Positions 8,430 through 17,167 of a DNA stretch of 39,046 bases are shown piece after piece; position 1 is the first letter of the stretch; each line of letters opens with the position of its first letter. A model generated the notes under the pieces. That model ran no database searches. It was given only the letters and a program-made list of their open reading frames with translations, and was not told where the DNA came from. Both the position numbers and the translations under genes were made by a program. This DNA comes from Planctomycetaceae bacterium. Its GTDB lineage: Bacteria; Planctomycetota; Planctomycetia; Planctomycetales; Planctomycetaceae. The stretch is from assembly GCA_018699955.1 (NCBI GenBank), contig JABISG010000155.1, positions 1 to 39,046 on the forward strand, in the 5' to 3' direction.

Positions 8430-10127
8430 GTGACGACATCGAACGACGAATCTTCACTCACGGAAATAACGCCCGCGCTGCGTGAACCAACGGGGCGACG
8501 GTTGTGGTGGATGATTGCCGGCTTGGGTTTGGTGGCGAGCGTCGTGTTGTTTTTCGAGCTGGGCGACTTTCGTTCGTTTGGCACGCACGAAGCTTATGCC
8601 GTCGTTCCGGCGCGCGAGATGATCTCGTCGGGCAATTGGGTTGTTCCCCGTTCGGCAGGGTTGCCGCGATTGCGAAAGCCGCCGCTCAGCTATTGGGTTG
8701 TCGCCACTTCGTCCACTTTGTTTGGCGAGATGAATGAATGGACGGTCCGCGTACCGGCGGCGGTCTCCGCGTTGCTGTTAGCCGTCGTCATTGGAGTTTG
8801 GGCGGGGCGCTGGTACGGAAGAACGGCCGGTTTGGGCGCAGCATTGGTCCAACTCACTTCGGCGTGGGTGATTATCTACGCCCGCAAAGCGGAAGTCGAT
8901 ATGCTGCTCTGCCTGCTAACGACGTCGGCCATGTTCCTGATCGCCGAGGGACGTAGTGACGAATCGCGCGGCCGGGCATTTTTGCGCTGGACCGGAATCT
9001 TCGCATTGGTGTCGGTGTCGTGGATGGCAAAGTTTCATTACGGCCCGGCGATGGTGATGATACCGTGTGTCCTCTATTTCGTGTTGCAAAAACGATTCCG
9101 CTCCCTGTTTCATTTGGCAAATCCCCTCGGCCTGCTGATGGCAGCGGCGGCGGTTCTTATTTGGCCGTACCTGGTGTTGCAGCAAATGCCGGAGGCGTGG
9201 GACATATGGAAGCGGGAGACCGTCGGCCGTGCGGTGGGTGGTTTGAATCGACAGCCGCTATTGTTTTACGTTCCGTATCTGCTCTGGCTGCCGTTGCCGT
9301 GGACCGGATTCGTACTCTTTGCGATTCCGGCGAGTCTGCGCAAAGCGTGGAAGCAGCAGGATGCCCGGGAGCGATTCTTGTGGGTGTGGGCGGCGGCGCA
9401 TCTCGCCATCGTCACCGTGTCGGCCGACAAGCATAAACACTATTTGAATGCGATGCTGCCGATGTGCTCGTTGCTGGCGGGTCAAACCTTCGTGCGATTT
9501 CGGGCGTGGTTGGCGCAATCGCAGCCGAAACTGCCAAGCCGCTTTTCCGTCGTGGGAACAGCTGCCTGCCTCTCTGCGGTCATCGGTGTAGCGTTGGTAT
9601 CGGAACAGAAGTTGCCGCAAATGTCGGTTGCAATCATCGTGCTGACCGGGTTGATTGCCGTCGGCACAATCGCGGCATTGTGGCTGGCGACGGTGCGGAA
9701 ACCGGCGTCAGCCGGCTATTCGGCCATCGCCACTTTTCTGGGCGCGTATGTCTGCGTGATGGCGTGGATCATGCCGGCTCGTGATCATCGCCAACAAACC
9801 ACCGAGTTCGCACACACAATCCGCCAGGAGTTTTCGGCCGATCACGACATTGTCGCATTCGGTATGGAAGAAAAAGATCCGTTGGTTTTCTATCTCGACG
9901 AACCGGTCTCGCGCCTGCAAACGGCGGCCGCGGTCGAGCAGCGATTGAACCGGCAAGGCCGACTGTTACTGGTCACCTACGAACCCCTCGTCGCGGAACT
10001 CGGCGATTTGAAAGGGCTTCGCGAGGTGACACGGCTCAAGGTCGATTCGGCGCGAGCTGCGCCGAAACATCCGCCGCTGGTCGTATTGGAAGTCAGGCGA
10101 CCGGCAACGGCATCTCGCTCCGATTGA
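8430..10127 (+). CDS. ArnT-like (GT39/GT83) membrane glycosyltransferase
   Basis: This 565-aa multi-spanning protein resembles ArnT and PMT-type glycosyltransferases, which transfer a sugar from a polyprenyl-phosphate donor on the outer face of the inner membrane. The first hydrophobic helix (about 26-43) is followed by a loop with FGTHEAYAVVPAREM, comparable to the acidic catalytic region of ArnT (usually DE-x-RYA). PRLRKPPLSYW then matches the family's K-P-P-L-x-Y-W motif. About ten more membrane helices follow, with a periplasmic C-terminal domain of about 130 residues. The start is a GTG; an in-frame ATG 12 bp upstream is immediately followed by a stop. A later ATG at 8508 would delete the cytoplasmic leader. 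It probably works with the preceding GT2 gene; the acceptor (lipid A, protein or other) cannot be told. Confidence 0.88.
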   Translation: MTTSNDESSLTEITPALREPTGRRLWWMIAGLGLVASVVLFFELGDFRSFGTHEAYAVVPAREMISSGNWVVPRSAGLPRLRKPPLSYWVVATSSTLFGEMNEWTVRVPAAVSALLLAVVIGVWAGRWYGRTAGLGAALVQLTSAWVIIYARKAEVDMLLCLLTTSAMFLIAEGRSDESRGRAFLRWTGIFALVSVSWMAKFHYGPAMVMIPCVLYFVLQKRFRSLFHLANPLGLLMAAAAVLIWPYLVLQQMPEAWDIWKRETVGRAVGGLNRQPLLFYVPYLLWLPLPWTGFVLFAIPASLRKAWKQQDARERFLWVWAAAHLAIVTVSADKHKHYLNAMLPMCSLLAGQTFVRFRAWLAQSQPKLPSRFSVVGTAACLSAVIGVALVSEQKLPQMSVAIIVLTGLIAVGTIAALWLATVRKPASAGYSAIATFLGAYVCVMAWIMPARDHRQQTTEFAHTIRQEFSADHDIVAFGMEEKDPLVFYLDEPVSRLQTAAAVEQRLNRQGRLLLVTYEPLVAELGDLKGLREVTRLKVDSARAAPKHPPLVVLEVRRPATASRSD

Positions 10128-10134
10128 TTGCCGT

Positions 10135-11070
10135 CTACTTCGCGGCCTTCTTGCCGGTCAATTCGCCGTAAACGTGTTCGATGTTTTCGGTTCGTTCCTG
10201 CACATCGACGCCGGTCCATTCCTTGTACCACGGTAAGCTGATCGATGACTTGATCTCTTCGAGCGACTTGCCGTCGTCGATGCCTTGCTGCACCGCCTGC
10301 CTTAGTTCGACGAAATAGCGTTTCTGAACGGCGATGAGTTTCTTGTCGCGGGGGTCGCCGTGTCCGGGGGCAAGCTGCTTGATCGGTAGCTTACCCAACT
10401 CGGTCAGCACGCGAATCCAGCTTTCGGTGTCGCTGTCGCCGGTGTAATTGAATGCGCCGTTCACGCAGGAATCACCGGTGAAGGCAATGCCGTGTTTGGG
10501 TAACCAGGCAATCGCATCGCCGGCGGTGTGGGCGTGTCCGAAATGAATCAACTCCACTCGCTGCGTGCCATCGTCAATGACCAACTTCTTGGGGAACCAT
10601 AGATCGGGTTTCTTGTATTTGAGCTTGCCGTACTCATCGGGCTTTTCTTTCTGCGACTTCTCAAAGCCGGCAATGCCGTTGGTGTCGAACAACTGTCGGT
10701 TGTTTTCCGAAGCAATTATCACGGCACCGAGTTTGTCGAAGACAACATTTCCGTCGGCGTGGTCGCCGTGATAGTGCGTGTCGAAGACATAACGGATCGG
10801 CTTGTCGGTTGTTTTGCGGATTTCCCTGATGATGACTTCCGACTGATTGGGGAAGTTGGCATCGACCACCAGCACGAAGTCTTTGAAGATAACCCAACCC
10901 TGATTGCAGCCGATGAACTCCGGTTTGGTTTGCGTCTTGCGAAACCAGACACCGGGTGCGAGTTCGGTCACGGTTGTCTCGGTGGGGACAAACCACCCCG
11001 AAGCAAAACCGGCCACGCCGACGATGACGGCCGTTGTGAGGACGAGAATCAACCCGCGTTGCTTATGCAT
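10135..11070 (-). CDS. Membrane-anchored metallo-beta-lactamase-fold hydrolase
   Basis: This 311-aa protein has an N-terminal hydrophobic anchor or signal peptide (residues 7-27) followed by a metallo-beta-lactamase fold. The metal ligands are visible as HYHGDH (99-104), a later histidine in HFGHAHTAGD (177-185), the bridging Asp in AFTGD (D200) and a C-terminal APGHGDP histidine. The most similar proteins by pattern are class B-like hydrolases and quinoprotein-relay MBL proteins; the sequence alone does not show whether beta-lactams are substrates. It would act in the periplasm. An AAGG Shine-Dalgarno stretch precedes the ATG. A 47-aa membrane protein gene lies 103 bp upstream on the same strand and could be co-transcribed. 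Confidence 0.88.
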   Translation of the reverse strand: MHKQRGLILVLTTAVIVGVAGFASGWFVPTETTVTELAPGVWFRKTQTKPEFIGCNQGWVIFKDFVLVVDANFPNQSEVIIREIRKTTDKPIRYVFDTHYHGDHADGNVVFDKLGAVIIASENNRQLFDTNGIAGFEKSQKEKPDEYGKLKYKKPDLWFPKKLVIDDGTQRVELIHFGHAHTAGDAIAWLPKHGIAFTGDSCVNGAFNYTGDSDTESWIRVLTELGKLPIKQLAPGHGDPRDKKLIAVQKRYFVELRQAVQQGIDDGKSLEEIKSSISLPWYKEWTGVDVQERTENIEHVYGELTGKKAAK

Positions 11071-11173
11071 GGTGCCGACCTTTTGTTGGGTACTGGGGCA
11101 GTTTGAATTCGAGGTACGCTTGGATCATCACGAGGGCAATTGGCAGCGCCGACTTTGCAATTGCAAATCAGCC

Positions 11174-11317
11174 TCACAGCGGGAGGACAAACCAGACGAG
11201 TGCAAACGGGAAAAACAGAATCACACTCCAAATGACCTGCGCGACCAACAAGGCAGGGACGAACCTCATGCAGAGGCGGAGCCAGTCGCCATAGGTGTAT
11301 TCACGCAAGTCAACCAT
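11174..11317 (-). CDS. Small membrane protein, 47 aa
   Basis: Reading the minus strand shows a short ORF starting MVDLREYTYGDWLRLCMRF and continuing into a strongly hydrophobic segment (residues 19-46) that ends FVLPL before a TGA. The ATG is preceded by AAGGGGG at good spacing (about 9 nt), and codon choice looks normal, which together argue for a real gene despite its size. The predicted product is a single-pass inner-membrane protein, or a hairpin because of the central prolines, with a short polar N-terminus. The function is unknown. It lies immediately upstream of the membrane-anchored metallo-beta-lactamase-fold gene on the same strand, so an accessory role is conceivable but unproven. 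Confidence 0.6.
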   Translation of the reverse strand: MVDLREYTYGDWLRLCMRFVPALLVAQVIWSVILFFPFALVWFVLPL

Positions 11318-11576
11318 CGCTAGACGCCCCCTTCGTCAAAAGGAAAAACTTCCAAATTGATCCACTACCGCTGCTTGCGAACAGTTGCGTTGACAATGGT
11401 GGAAAATCACGCCGTTCAGTGTATCGCGCCCAAGCAAAAGTTCAAAACGGATGAATGTTCAAATGGCGAGCGGGGGCAGCTTTGTCTTTGACAGACTGGC
11501 ATTTCCCCCTCGTGCGTGGGAAAATCGAAACAGGATGAAATGCGATCAATTTCCCCACCAAACAGGGAGTGCGGCG

Positions 11577-13238
11577 ATGACCAGGCGATGGGCAATGGCG
11601 GTGTGCGGACTGGTGCTGTGCAGCATGACGGCTTCCGGCGCGGACGCAGACAAGACGACAAAACAGAACAAGGCCGCCCCGCTGAGGTTGCAGACCCGCT
11701 TACGCGTGCCGGTGGAAAAAGGCAGCTCGCTGTTCCGCACCGTCAATCGAAAGGTCGAGTGGTCGCCCAAGCAGACGGCGATCATCGTCTGCGACATGTG
11801 GGATCTGCATCACTGCTTGAATGCGACACGCCGCGGAGGCGAGTTGACTCCGCGGATGAATCAGGTTCTGACTGCGGCCCGCAAACAGGGCGTCACCATC
11901 ATTCATGCCCCCAGTAGCTGCATGAAACCTTATGAGAAACATCCGGCTCGTTTGCACGCACAGAATACACCCCGCTCCGAGAATCTGCCGAAGGACATCG
12001 GCAGTTGGTGTTACGTGATTCCCGAGGAGAAGAAGGGCGATTATCCGATCGATCAATCGGATGGCGGTGAAGACGATGATGCTTTTGAACATCGCCAGTG
12101 GGCCGCTCGGCTCACAGCAATGGGCAAGAACCCACGTGCGCCCTGGACGAAACAAACCGACGGGCTGACGATTCTCGACAACGATTTCATCAGCGACAAC
12201 GGCGAAGAAATCTGGAGCATCATGGAAACTCGCGGCATCGAGAACGTCGTTCTTCTCGGCGTGCATACCAATATGTGTGTGCTGGGCCGCCCCTTCGGTT
12301 TGCGGCAGATGGCCCAGAACGGCAAGAACGTGGTACTGATGCGCGACATGACCGACACCATGTACAACCCCGCGATGAAGCCGTTCGTCAGTCACTTCAC
12401 TGGTACCGACTTGATCGTTGAACACATCGAAAAGCACGTCTGCCCGACGATCACCAGCGTCGGTTTGCTGGGCGGCAAACCGTTTCGTTTCCAGAACGAC
12501 AAACGGCCACATCTGGTCATCGTGACGGCCGAACGCGAGTATCGCACGAATGAAACACTGCCACCGTTTGCACTGGCAGAGTTGGGACGCGACTTCAAAG
12601 TCAGTCACGTTTATGCCGACCCGAAGGACCGCAACAACTTGCCCGGCATCGAGATTCTGGACGAAGCCGACATCGCGCTCATCAGCGTGCGGCGCCGCGT
12701 GTTGCCGCAGGCACAGATGGACGTCATCCGCCGCTTCGTCGAATCGGGTAAACCGATTGTGGGAATCCGCACCGCCAGCCACGCCCTTTCACTCGGGGAC
12801 AAACCGGTGCCCGAGGGATACGCCGCCTGGAACGAATTCGATGCCAACGTGATTGGCGGAAACTACACCGGCCACCACGGTGCCGGTCCGAAGGTGACCA
12901 TCACGGCAGCCGATGGTGCCGCCGCCCATGCGATTTTGAAGGGCGTCGATCCGTCCAGCTTTGTCGGTAACGGTTCGCTGTACAGGAGCAAACCGCTGCG
13001 GGAATCGACACAGCACTTGTTGACAGGAACGGTCGAGGGACACGAGGCAGAACCGATCGCATGGACGAACATTCGCACCGATGGCGGTCGCACGTTTTAT
13101 ACGTCATTGGGCCACATCGACGATTTCAAGCAACCGGCATTCCGTCGCCTGCTGTCCAACGCAGTCTACTGGGCCGCCGGCCTCGAAGTTCCTTCAACAA
13201 TTCCCACCGTCAAAGTCAGCGAGACTGCGACAAAATAA
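11577..13238 (+). CDS. Secreted isochorismatase-like hydrolase fused to a ThuA-like domain
   Basis: This 553-aa protein has a signal peptide (residues 1-22) and two domains. The first (about 60-285) is a cysteine-hydrolase/isochorismatase fold: AIIVCDMWD provides the catalytic Asp (D73) and LLGVHTNMCVLG the nucleophile (C234). The second (about 311-545) resembles ThuA, a class-I glutamine-amidotransferase-like fold linked to trehalose or sugar utilisation. It shows HLVIVTAEREYRTNETLPPF, then GIRTASHA, then YTSLGHID near the end. The chosen ATG at 11577 gives a clean signal peptide and is preceded by GGGAG; the frame is open 42 codons further upstream. The large heme protein follows after 60 bp, so the two are probably one secreted catabolic operon. 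The substrate is unknown. Confidence 0.85.
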   Translation: MTRRWAMAVCGLVLCSMTASGADADKTTKQNKAAPLRLQTRLRVPVEKGSSLFRTVNRKVEWSPKQTAIIVCDMWDLHHCLNATRRGGELTPRMNQVLTAARKQGVTIIHAPSSCMKPYEKHPARLHAQNTPRSENLPKDIGSWCYVIPEEKKGDYPIDQSDGGEDDDAFEHRQWAARLTAMGKNPRAPWTKQTDGLTILDNDFISDNGEEIWSIMETRGIENVVLLGVHTNMCVLGRPFGLRQMAQNGKNVVLMRDMTDTMYNPAMKPFVSHFTGTDLIVEHIEKHVCPTITSVGLLGGKPFRFQNDKRPHLVIVTAEREYRTNETLPPFALAELGRDFKVSHVYADPKDRNNLPGIEILDEADIALISVRRRVLPQAQMDVIRRFVESGKPIVGIRTASHALSLGDKPVPEGYAAWNEFDANVIGGNYTGHHGAGPKVTITAADGAAAHAILKGVDPSSFVGNGSLYRSKPLRESTQHLLTGTVEGHEAEPIAWTNIRTDGGRTFYTSLGHIDDFKQPAFRRLLSNAVYWAAGLEVPSTIPTVKVSETATK

Positions 13239-13298
13239 TCATCCAACGCTTGCGGTTTAGCGGTCGCACAGCGCTCATTCGCTCTAACCGAGGTCTCC

Positions 13299-16200
13299 AT
13301 GAAATCCAAGTTCTACGTCATCGTCGCGGTCGCCGTTCTCCTCGTCGGCTCGTACACCTTCAGTTCCGCGCAGAAAGAGAAGGCGGCCTCCAATTGGTCG
13401 CTGATGACGGTTCCCGGCGTGTGGGACGATCAAGCGGGTGGACGGTTCGCGAAGTATGACGGATTTGCGTGGTATAAATGCCGCGTGACCATTCCCGGCT
13501 CGTGGCGAGATAAGGATCTGACGTTAACGGTCGAAGCCGTCGATAACGCGCACGAAGTGTACTTCAACGGCGTGAAGCTGGGCGGTGCCGGTTCGTTTCC
13601 TCCCAACTACAAGAGCGGATTGGCCGAGAAAAAAACGTATACCGTCCCGGCCAAACTCGTCGAGCGGGCAGCCGAAGAAAACATCATTGCGGTGCGGGTG
13701 TTCGATCACGACGGGCGCGGTGGATTCAAAGCGGCTGCTCCCGTCATCCACTTCGGCAAACAGGCGATTGCGCTCAACGGCACTTGGGAATTTCGCACTG
13801 GCGACGTTCTTGCCTGGGCGAAATCGCCGACCAGGCTCACAAGTACCGCCGTCTTCTGGCGGGTGATGGAGAAAGAGCGGGCGTTCAAACTGGCGAACGA
13901 AACCGATCCGGCATTGTCGCCTGAAGCAGCGTTGGCCCGCTTCACGATTCCGGACGATCTTAAACTCGAAACCGTGTTGGCCGAACCGGCCGTCTCACAG
14001 CCGACATTCTTCAACTTCGACGAACGTGGCCGCATGTGGGTGCTGCACTTCAGGCAGTATCCGTTTCCCGCCGGCTTGAAGATGGTGAGCCGCGACAAGT
14101 ATTGGCGAGCCGTCTACGACAAAGTGCCGCCGCCGCCGCCGAACCATTTTCGCGGGGCCGACAAGATCACCATTCACGAAGACACCAACGGCGACGGCGT
14201 CTACGACAAACACAAAACGTTCGTCGATGAATTGAGCATCGTCACTTCGTTCACACGCGGTCGCGGTGGAATCTGGGTACTCAACCCGCCCTATTTGATG
14301 TTCTATCCCGACGCAAACAACGACGATGTTCCCGACGGCGACCCGGTGGTGCATCTGGAAGGTTTCGGCATCGAAGACACACACTCATCGGCCAGCAATT
14401 TGCGGTGGGGACCCGATGGTTGGCTGTATGGTTGCCAGGGCAGTACCGTCACCGGCCACATTCGCCGCCCGGGCGAGAAGAAGGCCGTGCATTCGCTGGG
14501 TCAGTTGATCTGGAGGTATCACCCCGAAAGCAAACGTTACGAAATCTTCGCCGAAGGGGGCGGCAACTCGCAAGGGTTGGAGTTCGATTCCAAAGGCCGC
14601 GTTTACTCCGGACACAACGGCGGTAACACACGCGGGTTTCATTACGTGCAGGGCGGGTATTTTCAGAAGGGATTCAGTAAGCACGGGCCGTTGTCGAATC
14701 CGTTTTCGCTCGGCTATTTCCCGGCGATGAAACACGCCAACGTTCCCCGATTCACGCACGACTTCATCATTTACGACAGCGGACAACTACCGCAAAAATA
14801 TCAGGGAATGCTGTTCGGTGTTGAACCGATGCAGGGGCAAGTCGTGCAGAGTGAAATCACCGCCGACGGCTCGACGTTCCGCACGAAGGACATCATTCGA
14901 CCGATTGCCACGAACGACAAACGGTTTCGGCCGGTACAGATTCAGGACGGCCCGGACGGCGCGATTTACGTTTCCGACATGTACGAACCGCAAATCAGCC
15001 ACCGCGAACATTTCGCCGGGCAAATCACAAAAGATGACGGCCGAATTTATCGCCTGAAAGCGAAGGACGCGAAGTCGCTGGCGCCGTTTGATTTGAGTAA
15101 GAGATCAACAACCGAGTTGATCGACCTGTTCGATTCACCCAATAAATGGACGCGGCAAACCGCAATGCGGCTGCTGGGCGATCGCAAGGACAAAACGGCC
15201 ATTCCGTTGCTGAAAAGAATTCTGAAGGTCCAAACGGGACAGCCCGCGCTCGAAGCGCTGTGGGCATTGAACTTGTCCGGCGGATTCGACGAACAACTCG
15301 CGCTGCAGACGTTGAAGCACGGTGATCTCGATGTGCGGTCGTGGACCGTGCGATTGTTGTGCGACCGCAAGCAGGTTTCCAAATCTGTTGCAAAGCGATT
15401 GATCGACATGGCGGTGAGTGAGGAAGCGGTCCACGTTCGCAGCCAGTTGGCCTGTTCCGCCAAGCGGTTGCCGGCCAATCAGGGGTTGCCCATCGTCCGC
15501 AATCTGCTGTCGCACAGCGAAGATGTTGGCGACGTGCATTTGCCGTTGCTACTGTGGTGGGCGGTTGAAGCGAAATGCAAATCCGATTCCAGTGCGGTCG
15601 TTGCGCTGTTTGAGGATGAGCAACTCTGGTCGGCCCCGATGGTCGAACAGCACATTCTGGAACGCGTCATGCGGCGGTTTGCAATGGCCGATACACGGAA
15701 GGACTTCATCCTCTGTGCACGGCTGTTCGATCTTGCCCCCAACAAGAGCCACACCAAACGGTTGATGGCTGGATTTGAAGCCGCTTTTTCTGGACGTTCG
15801 CTGGCATCGCTGCCGGACGAACTCGTCCGGCAACTCGACGAAATTGGCGGCGGATCGATTGTGTTGGGACTCAGACAGGGAAAACCGGAAGCAGTCGCCG
15901 AGGCATTGGGAATTGTTGGTGACGAAAAGGCCGACAGCCAGAAGCGGTTCGATTACGTCGGCATCTTCGGTGAAGTCAAACAACCCAAGTGCGTCCCGGT
16001 GTTGTTGGGGATTGTCGAAAAGACGGCCGACGACCGGTTGCGAATGGCCGCGCTGACGGCTTTGCCGCAGTACGGCGATGCGGAAATCGGCACGCGGGTC
16101 ATCGGTGCCTACGGCGAACTTTCCGACGACGTTCGCAGTACGGCCCACTCGCTGCTCTCCAGTCGCGCTGCCTGGACGCAGCAACTGCTCGAAGCGGTCG

Positions 16201-16796
16201 AAGCCGGCAAGGTCGATAAGGGAACGATTCCAATTGACGTGGTCCGCAAGATGACGATTCACCGCGGCCAGCGGATCGCAAAACTCATCGCCGCCCATTG
16301 GGGAAAAATCGAAGGGGCAACGACCGAGGAAATGCAGGCCGCCATCGCGAAATACAACGGCATTATCGCCGCCGATGCGGGCGATCCGTATCGTGGCAAA
16401 GTTCTCTACAAACAGAATTGCGGAAAATGCCATATTCTGTTCGGTGAAGGCGGCAAGATCGGCCCCGACCTGACGGCGTTCAAACGCGACGACTTGCGGA
16501 ACATGCTCGCCAACGTGATCAATCCCAGTGCCGAAATTCGCGAAGGTTTTGAAACGTTTCTGGTCATTACCGAAGACGGCCGGGCGGTCACCGGGTTCCT
16601 CGTCGATCGCGATAACAAGGTATTGGTCCTCCGCGGCCAGGACGGTCAGAATGTGACGATTGCCCAGGATGCCGTCGAAGAGATGGTCCCGCAGAAAAAA
16701 TCGCTGATGCCTGAAGGCCAGTTGAAACAACTGACGGACCAGCAAGTTCGCGATCTGTTCGCCTACCTGCGCTCGGCCCAACCGTTGAATAATTGA
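13299..16796 (+). CDS. PVC-type heme-binding dehydrogenase-like protein (CxxCH), 1165 aa
   Basis: This large secreted protein belongs to the planctomycete/verrucomicrobial membrane-bound dehydrogenase family. After a signal peptide (about 1-23) there is a jelly-roll region similar to the sugar-binding domain of GH2 glycosidases (about 30-165; YKCRVTIPGSW, then VYFNGVKLG). Next comes a beta-propeller resembling the NHL/PQQ dehydrogenase type (about 225-585), with DTNGDGVYDKHKTFVD and GPDGAIYVSDMYEPQ. HEAT-like helical repeats follow (about 605-1000). A cytochrome c domain ends the protein, with the heme motif CGKCH (1041-1045) and a PDLT segment downstream. Known relatives are proposed to oxidise sugars or alcohols in the periplasm; the exact reaction is unproven. 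It follows the isochorismatase/ThuA gene by 60 bp. Confidence 0.92.
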   Translation: MKSKFYVIVAVAVLLVGSYTFSSAQKEKAASNWSLMTVPGVWDDQAGGRFAKYDGFAWYKCRVTIPGSWRDKDLTLTVEAVDNAHEVYFNGVKLGGAGSFPPNYKSGLAEKKTYTVPAKLVERAAEENIIAVRVFDHDGRGGFKAAAPVIHFGKQAIALNGTWEFRTGDVLAWAKSPTRLTSTAVFWRVMEKERAFKLANETDPALSPEAALARFTIPDDLKLETVLAEPAVSQPTFFNFDERGRMWVLHFRQYPFPAGLKMVSRDKYWRAVYDKVPPPPPNHFRGADKITIHEDTNGDGVYDKHKTFVDELSIVTSFTRGRGGIWVLNPPYLMFYPDANNDDVPDGDPVVHLEGFGIEDTHSSASNLRWGPDGWLYGCQGSTVTGHIRRPGEKKAVHSLGQLIWRYHPESKRYEIFAEGGGNSQGLEFDSKGRVYSGHNGGNTRGFHYVQGGYFQKGFSKHGPLSNPFSLGYFPAMKHANVPRFTHDFIIYDSGQLPQKYQGMLFGVEPMQGQVVQSEITADGSTFRTKDIIRPIATNDKRFRPVQIQDGPDGAIYVSDMYEPQISHREHFAGQITKDDGRIYRLKAKDAKSLAPFDLSKRSTTELIDLFDSPNKWTRQTAMRLLGDRKDKTAIPLLKRILKVQTGQPALEALWALNLSGGFDEQLALQTLKHGDLDVRSWTVRLLCDRKQVSKSVAKRLIDMAVSEEAVHVRSQLACSAKRLPANQGLPIVRNLLSHSEDVGDVHLPLLLWWAVEAKCKSDSSAVVALFEDEQLWSAPMVEQHILERVMRRFAMADTRKDFILCARLFDLAPNKSHTKRLMAGFEAAFSGRSLASLPDELVRQLDEIGGGSIVLGLRQGKPEAVAEALGIVGDEKADSQKRFDYVGIFGEVKQPKCVPVLLGIVEKTADDRLRMAALTALPQYGDAEIGTRVIGAYGELSDDVRSTAHSLLSSRAAWTQQLLEAVEAGKVDKGTIPIDVVRKMTIHRGQRIAKLIAAHWGKIEGATTEEMQAAIAKYNGIIAADAGDPYRGKVLYKQNCGKCHILFGEGGKIGPDLTAFKRDDLRNMLANVINPSAEIREGFETFLVITEDGRAVTGFLVDRDNKVLVLRGQDGQNVTIAQDAVEEMVPQKKSLMPEGQLKQLTDQQVRDLFAYLRSAQPLNN

Positions 16797-16830
16797 ACGG
16801 TCCAGAGGGCATACAACGCAATTCGCTCTC

Positions 16831-17066
16831 TTTTGACGCAAAGCCGCAGAGAGGCAAAGATTCTGACATTCACACCGTTGTGGTTATTCGGATCTGAATC
16901 TGGAATGCAGCAACAGAAACAATCTTGGACTGCAGCTTTTCTAGATTTCTGAAGAGTGCCTCTCTGCAGCCTAGGCCAACATCGAAAGTTTCGAACACCC
17001 CGTCATCTGTGGGCTTTCTCTTTTTTCTTTGCGCAGCCTTTGCAACTTCGCGCCTTTGCGTCAAAA
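16831..17066. repeat. Inverted-end element A (MITE-like)
   Basis: The left end reads ttttgacgcaaagccgcaga (16831-16850). The right end (17026-17066) is its approximate inverse, ending cgcctttgcgtcaaaa. A second, inner inverted pair is gcagagaggca (16846-16856) with tgcctctctgc (16957-16967). The outer ends match those of element B at 20251-20565. No ORF encodes a transposase. It occupies most of the 371-bp gap between the heme gene and the next CDS, and would therefore supply much of that gene's upstream sequence. Confidence 0.75.
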
Positions 17067-17167
17067 GGAATCGGCCAAGAAACCGGGCTTCACGTAGTTT
17101 GCGGAATCTGGTAAAGGTTCGCTCCCTTCTGTGCGGTTCCGCAAATCCTTTCCCAAGGTCGTTCCCC

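Noticed and set aside
11700..12782. 360-codon minus-strand ORF
   Set aside because: It is a shadow of the isochorismatase/ThuA gene, which has a signal peptide and catalytic residues.
15549..16841. 430-codon minus-strand ORF
   Set aside because: It is the shadow of the HEAT and cytochrome part of the heme protein, whose CxxCH and domain order are clear on the plus strand.
16925..17167. N-terminal extension of the DUF11-type membrane protein
   Set aside because: It overlaps inverted-end element A and its sequence looks like translated repeat, with no ribosome-binding site at 16925.
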